Part shown: positions 55,993 through 64,000 of the stretch, in pieces
How positions within the stretch are numbered: the stretch's first letter is position 1
Layout: each line of letters begins with the position of its first letter
Source of the DNA: Tupaia tana
Taxonomy: Eukaryota > Chordata > Mammalia > Scandentia > Tupaiidae
Assembly: GCA_026018925.1 (NCBI GenBank)
Contig: JAKSZU010000008.1
Span: 12,317,626 to 12,381,625 of the forward strand
DNA: 64,000 nucleotides
Direction: 5' to 3'
Made by a program: the position numbers and the translations under genes
The notes under the pieces: generated by a model
What the model saw: only the letters and a program-made list of their open reading frames with translations
Database searches by the model: none
What the model was told of the DNA's origin: nothing

Positions 55993-56240
55993 TAGTAAGT
56001 AGTTCATTTATTTGTACATTTATTTATTCCATGAAAGGAAGACATAAAGAGCGAGAGAAACAGAGACAGAGAGACAGACATCTCCAAAATGGTCTCCAGA
56101 CCATGGTCCACCTCCAGTCTCAGACTGGATCATGAGCACATGCACACGTCCCCAGCACATGCAAGAAGGTCCCAGGAGGTGAGCTCAAGACCTTGCTCAG
56201 GTGGGCCCAGTTGTGTTGCCCCTGCACCATTGCCTGGTCC
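55993..56240 (-). mobile_element. Older (form C) tRNA-derived SINE
   Basis: Reverse copy: tttatttattccatgaaagg tail side, agaccatggtccacctccag body, head end ctgcaccattgcctggtcc. Confidence 0.85.
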
Positions 56241-58978
56241 ACTTCCTTCTTCTTGAGGATAGAAGATACAACATTCCCTATTTAAGCAAAAGACTTAGTC
56301 TGGAGTTACGGCTCTGTAAGTTTTAGTAATTATCAGAAACTAAAATGAACATTCTAAGTAAAAAAGACAAAGTCATTTTAAATTTTGAGCTCTTGGATTT
56401 ATATAGATACGTGACAGAAACTACACAGAGCAACGTGGACACAGAAACTACACAGAGCAGCGTGCACTCTTGTGTTTTACTTGTGACTGTGGAATGTATG
56501 TCTCCACCTTTCTTCCTAAAGGCAACAACATCACCACCTAAACTGATGGCAAGGATTTCAGCAGTCAACCATTCCAGAGTTGTCATCTTAGAGTGTAATA
56601 CACCTTATTTCTGTTCCAAGTCCATATATAGTTAAAGAAATTGACACCCATGAAAGTGAGGTCACTAGCTCAAAGTAAGATATGGCAAGGTCAGGAGGAA
56701 CTTACATCCAGATTCTCAGCTGAACATCAGTGCTATTTATCCTACCTTTCTTTTCATAGTCACCTGCCTGGCCAAACGAAATCATCTTCTTTGTCTTCAA
56801 CCACAAATAACCTAAATCCAATTTCAGGGTTTCATTACTGCTTACTCTGGTAACTCCACATCTTTTTCTCATGCCCACTTGCATTCTCATCGTAGTTGAA
56901 AATGCTAGCGCCCATCAGTACCTACCTGCGTTTTTCTTTTCTGGACAATCTGCTAATGTATATTTCTTGCTGTTATCACGGTTATGTGAGCTATGGGACC
57001 ATCGCTTCTCTTAGTGGAATGCAAGATTTCCCACTTCCATGCCTAACTCATAAGATTCTTTCACCCTCAGTGTTTGGATTATGACATGATTAAGAAATAA
57101 AAGATCTTGGTTAAGCCTTTGAGATTTGGGGTGTTTGTGTAGCAGCCGGCCTACCCTTGCTAGTATTTATATTCCAAATATTTCTGTCATAGCACTTCTT
57201 GCTCCTTCTCTGCCAAGGACAAGATGAGACAGTCTCCAGAATGAAAACTGCTTTCCTCTGCCCCATGAAATATATAAAAATGTCATGCAAAAGCTAAAAT
57301 AAACTCTCTATTTCAAGCCAACCATCAGGGTGCAAAGAGCAGCTCTAGAGGTTCTACTTAGTGGCCTGAAATTTCCATCTGGGAGAGCCTTGGAAGGAAA
57401 AAATCCTGTCAAAACAGAGCTGGAGTTCCTGCCTGGAAGTTGCAGACACATTTTTTTTTTTTATGTCAGTGGCCATGTGTGCATGCACAAGACAGAAAGT
57501 ATCCCTCAGAAGGGCCACCTGAGAACGAGATACCTCTGAAAAGTCAGAAAAGTCACTAAACCCCAAGTCGAAGGCTGGGCAAGTCATGAAGAAATTCAAC
57601 ATGGGCAGGAACGTGAATTTGTGAGAAAAAAAAAAATCTATGGTGTTACCAAGGAATGGGGGCTGGGGGCTGTGAACACGGGTGTGGCACCACGTGAGGG
57701 GTGAGGCCGGAGAGGCAGCTGTGCAGGCATGTGGGTGGGATCGGCCATGTGGGATCCAGCTGCCTTAACTACCAGATCACAGAGCTGTCTCTAAATATCT
57801 TAGTCCATCTGAACACAAGTACAAAGAATTTTCTTCCAGTATTGTTTCCAAAGGAAAAGAGAGAAAAAAATAAAGGCTCCAAAAACACTACCTAAATTTC
57901 TATTATTAGAATGTCATGCCACAGCTCTGTATGTAAGGAATGTCATGGAACACTTAAAGAGAAGGAGTTGAATCTATGACTATTGACCTGTAGTGATGCC
58001 CATGACAGACTACTAAATGAGAAGGCAAGCTGTGAAATAATGTCATCACATTTATAAAATGAAAAACAAAAACAAAATCCCTAAAGCTGTGCATCTTCAT
58101 AGAAAACGGAGTAAAGATGACATGGAAAGAGACGGACTTGCCTCTGGACATCGGTTACCTTAGACTGAGGGACTGGCGGGGTTGGAGGGGCCAGCCGGTG
58201 ACATAGCGGGCACGACAGCTCCAGGTGGTGAGGGGCATCCCCAGTTTCTCAGCAGCTGGTGTGTTCCTCACTCAGCAATGGCAGTGCCACCCCTTCAGCT
58301 CCAGCCTTCCAGTGCCTGTTGAGCTGCCTGTAATTCAGATCGGCTGTCGCACCTGGACCTTCTTGAATTTGCTTCTCCACACTCTTCTCCCTAAGTCTTC
58401 ATCGTCAGTGTCATTGTTCTCCTCAGAGGACCACAACTCGTTCTTCACTGAAAATACAAAGTCAACATCTGCTTGGGGCTCGGTGGTCACTGAGGGAGAC
58501 AAACATGAATTTGATACATTTCTTGCCTTCATTAAGAAGCTTAAAATTGTCCTCTGTACTGACCATCCTTCAGTGTGGCATGTCACACTTTCCCCAGACA
58601 CCGAATCATTTACATTTGCTCTAGGGATAGTTATTCAACTGCGAATTAACAAAGGGTGCTTGGAAAATAGAGGAAAGATTTGTGGATAAGCCCACACAGG
58701 GTGAACAGGTGGGTCAGTCTACCTTCTTCATACTCATGGTGTTGTGTGAACTTGTTAGTCACCGAGGCCCAGGTGGACAGGAACCGCAAACGCAGAAGAA
58801 AATGTGTACCAGACCAGCTCCCAGTGTGTGTAATAAACATAAATAAATCAATAAATCCTAGAAAATGTGATGTCTTCTGATAAAACATGGGGAGCTGTGT
58901 TTTACTTCAGTCTCCATGTGCTCATTTAGGCGTTTAGAATACAGTACGCAGGAAAGATGGTCAAAAAGCCAAGCTGCT
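56241..58978. other. Mostly unassigned sequence, 2.7 kb
   Basis: No supported gene. Possible degraded SINE pieces occur at 57465-57530 (gtcagtggccatgtgtgcat) and 57700-57790 (atgtgggatccagctgcctt). ORFs of 98, 154 and 88 codons near 56330-56640 and 58220-58690 overlap on both strands and resemble nothing I know. 58220-58690 is the best place to test for an unrecognised pseudogene. Confidence 0.35.
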
Positions 58979-59248
58979 AGGGACCAGCAGTTAGCGTAAT
59001 GGCTATGTAGCTGGACTCCCATGTAGTCGACCGTGGTTCGTGTCCTGGACCCGGTGACCGTGATCGTGCGTACCCAAGATCCCGAGAGGAGAATGGAGGA
59101 GAAGGGATTGCAATGTGGCCATTCCCCCTGGGGGGGAGGTGATTTCTCGCTTTCTGTCTCTCTGTCTTTGTCTGTCTGGCGAGTGCACAGGCCCTATAGC
59201 AAAAACCTCTTAAAAAAAAAAAAAAAAAAAAAAAAAGAATAATTAAAA
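58979..59248 (+). mobile_element. Young form A SINE
   Basis: Near-consensus, with a deletion of about 15 bp in the CACGCCGGGCGCG segment. A perfect 16-bp TSD, aaaaagccaagctgct, lies at 58963-58978 and 59249-59264. Confidence 0.97.
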
Positions 59249-59431
59249 AAAAAGCCAAGCTGCTCAACAGCATTAAATCCCAAACTGGTTTTCTTTAGCC
59301 TAGACTTGGAAGCCGTCCTGTGATGGGCACGGCGTTCTCCCACTCTGTACCTGCCTGACCACAAGCCCGGAGCACAGGAACAAATGGGAGGACCTTCCAA
59401 TGTGTTCACCTTTGTTTCAGTTATTTTATAT

Positions 59432-59612
59432 TTTCTTACTTTTGAGAGAGAGAGAACCACGCACCCATAACAGGGTCTCATCATGTTTTAATCTCCCCCA
59501 AAGCCCTCCAGCTAGCCAGGACCATGGACACACACATCTGGGATGGTTCACTCAACCCAGGATCCCGACTGCAGTCCTCCAAGTGGCTCCAGCACTGACC
59601 CCGGCCACCTGC
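59432..59612 (-). mobile_element. Form C SINE, diverged
   Basis: Reverse copy: tttgagagagagagaaccac tail side, catcatgttttaatctcccc body, degraded head ending near the ccacctgcaccactgcagct stretch. Confidence 0.68.
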
Positions 59613-60046
59613 ACCACTGCAGCTGAGCTTTCTCTCGTTTTGTTGTGGTTGTTTGTATCCTTTATATTAATAAGAATTAGGTGGTGTTCTAGTTCTCTAA
59701 TGATATGAATTCAGATCCCATTGATTTTATTGTTTCACTCTGACTTTGACCTTTGTTAAGTGGATGCTGAAACTGGTTTCCATCAACAAAGAACACTCTT
59801 GTAAAGTTACCTCCAGGGCAGAGGAGCTGCTGATTGTGGTGTGGTGTTGCTGCGCCCGCCCGCAGCTGCGGAGCATCATCCTAAACACTGAGGCAGAGAT
59901 CAGAGTTTCTGCTCAAAGGGCCATCAGGGTCACCTTGGTCCTGGACGAGGTATTTTTAATTCGCTAATAACCGACCTTGTCTCTACAACAAAAACAAAGG
60001 AAGACTCAAGGCCACAATCTGAATGATTCAAACAGTATTTTAAGAT
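59613..60046. other. Unassigned sequence
   Basis: About 430 bp. One plus-strand ORF of 73 codons (59746-59967) covers a CpG-containing patch (gctgcgcccgcccgcagctg) but matches nothing known to me. Confidence 0.35.
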
Positions 60047-60058
60047 CCAAGTAACTGG

Positions 60059-60333
60059 GGAACCAGCAGTTAGCGTAATGGCTATGTCGCTGGACTCCCA
60101 CGTAGTCGACCGGGTTCGCGTCCCGGACCTGGTAGCTTAAAACTCACGCCGGGCGCATGTGCGTGCGTGCCCAAGATCTGAGAGGAGAATGGAGGAGAAG
60201 GGATTGCGGCGTGACCATCCCCCCTGGGGGGTGATTTCTCGCTTTCTGTCTCTATGTCTCTCTCTGTCTGGCGAGCGCACACACCCTATACCGAAAACCT
60301 CTTCCAAAAAAAAAAAAAAAAAAAAAAAAAAAA
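60059..60333 (+). mobile_element. Young form A SINE
   Basis: Near-consensus copy with an uninterrupted A tail of about 28. A perfect 12-bp TSD, ccaagtaactgg, lies at 60047-60058 and 60334-60345. Among the best candidates for a recent insertion. Confidence 0.97.
60071..60123 (+). promoter_or_regulatory. Internal pol III promoter (boxes A and B) of a young SINE
   Basis: Box A TAGCGTAATGG (60071-60081) fits TRGYNNARNNG fully. Box B GGTTCGCGTCC (60113-60123) fits GGTTCGANTCC except C for A. The spacing is as in tRNA genes. There is no internal TTTT before the A tail, so transcription should run into flanking DNA. Confidence 0.75.
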
Positions 60334-60530
60334 CCAAGTAACTGGAGAATATAAAAAGATGGCCCCTGGCCCACCTCCCAGAGACATTATTTCATGTAAA
60401 GACACATGAAATAATAATTGTGAAGGCTTTATATCACATGGGAGGCAAACATTTCTTTATCAAAGTATGAGCCCAATGTTCCTTATTTGTAATGAACACA
60501 TTGATGAGGTTAGTATATCTTAGCTCTGTG

Positions 60531-60829
60531 TTTTTTTGTTTTTTTTTGTTTTTTTTTGGTTTTTTTTTTTTTTTTGGAGAGGTTTTTGCTATAGGGCACG
60601 TGCACTCGTGAGACAGAGAGAGAGAAACGACAGAGAGACAGAAAGTGAGAAATCACCCCCAGGGGGGATGGCCACGCGGCAATACCCTCTCTTCCATTCT
60701 CCTCTCGGGATCTTGGGCACGCACGCACAAGCGCCCGGCGTGAGTTTAAGCCACCGGGTCCGGGACGCGAACCGCAGTTGACTATGTGGGAGTCCAGCGA
60801 CATAGCCATTATGCTAACTGCTGGTCCCT
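60531..60829 (-). mobile_element. Young form A SINE
   Basis: Near-consensus reverse copy with a T tail punctuated by G. A perfect TSD, tagctctgtg, lies at 60521-60530 and 60831-60840. It lies about 200 bp from an oppositely oriented young copy. Confidence 0.97.
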
Positions 60830-60861
60830 ATAGCTCTGTGGCTTTTGTAATTAATATTTTT

Positions 60862-61102
60862 AAAAATAGTTTATTATAGAATGCATGTACTCACCAGAGA
60901 GGAGCAGGAGGTGGAGGGAGTGAGAAATCACCCCTAATGGAGATGTCCACACTGCAATCCTTTCTCCTCCATTCCCTCTCAGGATTTTAGGTATACATGC
61001 ACACACACCTGGAGTTTCTCACTCCTCCAGTCCAGGACTCAAACTGACATGTTTGGCCAAGTGGGATCTAGCCGCCTTAACCACCATACCACCTGCTGGC
61101 CT
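60862..61102 (-). mobile_element. Older tRNA-derived SINE
   Basis: Reverse copy: ttatagaatgcatgtactca, gagatgtccacactgcaatc body, head end ccataccacctgctggcc. Confidence 0.86.
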
Positions 61103-61299
61103 TATTAAAGCTGTTTTTTATTTTTAATTATCTGTTCACATTCGATTTATTTTTCCCATGCTTTCATACTATCTATAATCTTCCATGCAAGATGTTCATA
61201 GACTCAGTTATTTAACAAATATTTGATGAATATTATTACTATGTGTAGGCACTGTGTTAGTAAGATTCAACTTCCTGCCTTCAAAACTTTTGTATTCTA

Positions 61300-61540
61300 G
61301 GGACCAGTAGTTGGCTTAATGGCTATGTCACTGGACTCCCATGAAGTTGACCGTGATTTGAGTCCCGGACTCGGTGGCTTAAACTCACACTGGGCACATG
61401 TGCATGTGTGCCCAAGATCCCAAGAGGAGAATGGAGGAAAAGGGATTGTGGAATGGCCATCCCCCCGGGAGGTGATTTCTCACTTTCTGTCTCTCTGCCT
61501 CTCTGTCTTTCTGGCGAGTGGCCTATAACAACAACAACAA

Positions 61541-61575
<35 letters not shown>

Positions 61576-61589
61576 AAAAAAAAATATTA
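61300..61589 (+). mobile_element. Form A SINE inserted in L2
   Basis: Starts GGGACCAGTAGTTGGCTTAA. The gcgagcgcacgcgcc segment is shortened to gcgagtggcctataac. The A tail is long and contains ACA units. TSD tattcta(g) at 61293-61299 and 61590-61597. Confidence 0.94.
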
Positions 61590-61626
61590 TATTCTAGTGG
61601 CTCACGATAGGCAATAAATCAGTAAA

Positions 61627-61822
61627 TCACAGTTTTGATCAACCTTAGACCATGTGGTCTCTTAAAGAGTACATGCGCTCTACCATATAGCCGTGATAAC
61701 AGTAGTAAGTTTTACCATCTGGGTGTGTGGAAGTGCACTCTGGGATGTTTACATGATGATTAAGTCACCTAAGATGTGTCTCCCAGAACATAGATCCCCT
61801 TTGTTAAGTGATGCATGACGTA
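61627..61822 (-). mobile_element. Tigger-like (TcMar) nonautonomous DNA transposon
   Basis: Contains accatgtggtctcttaaaga, gtgcactctgggatgtttac, cacctaagatgtgtctccca and gttaagtgatgcatgac in the order of a reversed Tigger-type element. It lies within L2. Confidence 0.65.
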
Positions 61823-63089
61823 TAAGCATGTCAGATAGCGATAAGTGCCAAGCAGAGAAATAAACCAAGGAAAGTTTCTCAGAAGTGTTGGGAGCTATTT
61901 TAAGGCAAGTAGGTAGAAAAGGCCTTGTTGGGAATCAGATTTGAGATAAGGTCTGGAGGAATGGGAAATCAAGTCATAAAGTTAGAAAAAAAGGCTTCAG
62001 GAGAATGGAAGAGCAAATAATAAAGGAGTATATGTAGAAATGGGGAGAAATGGGCCAGGGGGCCTGAGAGCAGAAGTGGAAAAAGCAGAGCTGAGTCACA
62101 GGATATTGATAAAAGAGACTACCTGGGTTGTGTGATGTGCAATGAGCAGGGCCGTGACATGACCTGCCTCAGCATAGAACAGGACTACTCTGGCTGCCTT
62201 GTTGTGGACAGCATGAAAGTGGCCAGGGTACAGCAAGGAGACCATTGAGTAAGTTACTGTAGTGACGCAGGTGCAAAATGAAGGTGGCATGGCCCAAAGT
62301 GATAGCCACAAAGTTGGTGAGAAATTACTGGAATCCAAATATATTTTGAAGGGAAAACTAACAGAATTGGCTGATGAACTGAACACAAGATGTGAGAGAA
62401 TGTGCTGAGGCAAAGAGAACTCCAAAGATTTTGACAGGAGCAACTGCAAGGTTGATGATTCAATTAAAGAAGAAGGTCTTGGGTGAATTCAGAAGTTCAG
62501 TTCTGGATACATTACGCATGACATGCCAATCAACCATCTGAGTAGACAGTTGAATGAGCAGTCGAATATACCAGATCAGAATGCAAGGGAAAGATCTGGA
62601 CTGTAGATACAACGCTGAGAGTCATTGGATACAGATGTTATTTAAATCTGTCAGACCAAGGGAGATCTCAAAAGATTAAGTGAGACTAGAGGAAAACCTT
62701 GGAGCAACCCCCATTCTTAAGAGAGAGGAAGTAGAATAAGAAGAGAAAGCCAAGAAAGGTGAATAGGAAAAGTAGGCCTGTATCAGGTACTGGAAGCCAA
62801 ATGAAGAATGTGTTTCAGGGAAGAAAGTGACCTGCTCTGTCAGCCGCTGTTGAGAGGCCAGGATCATTAACCACTGCATTTAGCAGTGTAGAAGTCAAGG
62901 CAACATTGAGAAGCAATTTCAGTAGCATGACAGAGGCAAATATGTTTAGAAGATAATGGGAGGAGACAGAGTGGAGATTTAGTACAGCCAATTTTGAGGA
63001 ATTTTTTTTTAAAACCAAAGGGTGATAGCTGGAGGGGAATTAGAGCTAAGAGAATCTTCTTTTTTATGTAGAAGATATAACAACAAGTG

Positions 63090-63272
63090 TTTTTTAAAGA
63101 ATTATTTTATTTAACTTTATTTATGTATTTTAATTCAACCATAGAAGGACAGAGCAAGGCGGCGGGGGGGTGGAGGGGGTTGGTGAGAAAGCAAACCACC
63201 AGGTCTGGGACTTGAACTGGGGTAGCCATGTTGGAGTCCAGCACCCCTAACCACCACACCACCTGCTGGCTC
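63090..63272 (-). mobile_element. Short (form B) SINE
   Basis: Reverse copy: tttaattcaaccatagaagg tail side, a G-rich interruption (ggcggggggg), gaaagcaaaccaccaggtct and head end caccacctgctggctcc. Confidence 0.86.
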
Positions 63273-63289
63273 CTGTCTGTGTCACTTCT

Positions 63290-63610
63290 ATATTAGTTAC
63301 CGTGAAAGTTCATTCCTTGTCTCTTCTTGGCTGCTGGCATTTCTTGGCTCATGACCACATCATTCTAGTCTCTGCCCCCATGGTCAGGTCGCCTCCTTCT
63401 TTTCCGAGTCTCTCTAATATCTTCTTCCCTTCTCTTAAAAGGACACATGTGATTGCATTCAATGTCCATTTGGATAATCCAGGTTAAACTCTCTTTCTTA
63501 AGACCCTTAACTTAATCACCTCTAAAAGACTCTTATTCCAGATAATGTAACACTCACAGGCTCTGGAGATTGGTACATGGACATATCTCTAAGAGCTATA
63601 ATCAGCCAGC
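63290..63610 (-). mobile_element. MLT1-class (ERVL-MaLR) LTR, reversed
   Basis: Plus strand shows ggctgctggcatttcttggc, aaaaggacacatgtgattgc, ggataatccaggttaaactc, cccttaacttaatcacctct and cacaggctctggagattggt, the reversed MLT1 order. Incomplete at both ends. Confidence 0.78.
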
Positions 63611-63781
63611 CATGTAAATAGATGACAATAGTCAACCCAAGAGCTAAAGTGATAATGTAGGAGAGGGGGTAATTACAGAAGTAATGTCCTTGAGAAGGCT
63701 GGGGATTGGCTCTAGTGAAAAAGCAGAGTAATTAGCTCTACCTCAGAGCATGAGTAACTTACCTACAGTATCATTAGCAAA
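63611..63781. other. Unassigned sequence
   Basis: Short stretch between an LTR and the last SINE; nothing recognised. Confidence 0.4.
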
Positions 63782-63797
63782 GTAATTTTATTTTTTA

Positions 63798-63979
63798 TGA
63801 AATTCTTTATTTTTATTTATTATTATTATTAGTTTAATTTGCTATAGGATATGCATACTCATAAGAGAGAGAGAAGAGAGAGAAAAAGTGAGAAAGCAAG
63901 TCACCAGGTCCAGAATTTGAACCAAGGTTGGCCATGTGGAAGTCCAGCACCTTTAACCACCATGACACCTGCAGACTCT
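63798..63979 (-). mobile_element. Form B SINE with a form A-like 3' end
   Basis: Reverse copy: aatttgctataggatatgca tail side, GA-rich run, gaaagcaagtcaccaggtcc, head end catgacacctgcagactc. TSD agtaattttattttt at 63782-63796 and 63980-63994. Confidence 0.9.
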
Positions 63980-64000
63980 AGTAATTTTATTTTTAAGTTT

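Larger units (their letters stand above)
61190..63060 (-). mobile_element. Long L2 LINE copy, interrupted by a SINE and a Tigger relic
   Basis: The plus strand runs from a reversed L2 3' end (ttatttaacaaatatttgat) through ggccgtgacatgacctgcct, tactctggctgccttgttgt, ggtgaattcagaagttcagt, gtactggaagccaaatgaag and gacctgctctgtcagccgct, up to gggtgatagctggagggg. This is the reverse of the L2 reverse transcriptase region and 3' end in proper order. Stops throughout. Insertions at 61300-61589 and 61627-61822. Confidence 0.82.

Noticed and set aside
57650-57690. G-quadruplex near ggaatgggggctgggggctg
   Set aside because: Only two long G runs with weak neighbours; not a convincing four-run quadruplex.
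1-64000. CRISPR array, operon, phage or other prokaryotic system
   Set aside because: No regularly spaced direct repeats, no bacterial gene density or ribosome-binding sites; the whole window is mammalian-type repeat-rich DNA.

Overview
This window looks like nuclear DNA from a eutherian mammal, in an intergenic or deep-intronic setting. No intact protein-coding gene is supported, and no open reading frame exceeds about 200 codons. The longer ORFs run through SINEs, microsatellites or decayed retroelements. Placement as a eutherian rests on decayed copies of families shared across mammals: MIR, L2, MLT1 and MLT2 LTRs, Tigger-like and hAT-Charlie-like DNA transposons, L1 and half-L1 (HAL1). 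I see no Alu, rodent B1/B2, carnivore CAN, ruminant Bov or AfroSINE copies, which argues against those lineages. I cannot name the species.

The dominant feature is one lineage-specific, tRNA-derived SINE superfamily with more than 60 copies on both strands. Form A (about 260 bp) has a tRNA-like head with pol III boxes A and B, a unique body, a pyrimidine-rich stretch, a conserved CCCTATAGC end and an A tail. About 20 form A copies are nearly identical, keep CpGs and mostly have clear target-site duplications (TSDs), so the family was active recently. Form B (about 150 bp) joins the same kind of head directly to the pyrimidine-rich end. Form C is older and diverged, usually ending beside a CATGGAA(G/T)AAA-type tail.

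Layout. 1-9 kb: an ERVL-like pol remnant (1.1-2.1 kb), SINEs, microsatellites. 9-12.9 kb: mariner-like MITE, SINEs, single-copy sequence. 13-15.1 kb: plus-strand HAL1. 15.5-19 kb: minus-strand L2 split by an MLT2 LTR, and a hAT-Charlie relic split by a SINE. 20-26 kb: Tigger-like relic, a second MLT2-like LTR, MIR, SINEs and a 170-bp GAAA tract. 26.07-26.49 kb: a 3'-truncated RPS2 retrocopy fused to a form B SINE. 26.8-28.2 kb: minus-strand HAL1 ending in a 25-bp-arm palindrome. 28.2-31.9 kb: plus-strand L1 ORF2 remnant with four SINE insertions. 31.9-32.7 kb: minus-strand L1 3' end. 33-44 kb: dense nested SINEs. 44.4-46.4 kb: single-copy sequence. 46-54.6 kb: SINEs, MIR, MLT1A LTR, MITE and a CpG cluster ending at a strong splice-donor match (53.0-53.1 kb). 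54.6-59 kb: mostly single-copy. 59-64 kb: young SINEs, a 1.9-kb minus-strand L2 carrying a SINE and a Tigger relic, and an MLT1 LTR.

No genes work together here; the biology is retrotransposition history. The points most worth checking are the RPS2-SINE chimera, the young SINE family, the HAL1 pair, the AP-1-bearing tandem repeat at 33 kb and the CpG/splice-donor site at 53 kb. All family names come from recognition of remembered consensus features, without database searching.
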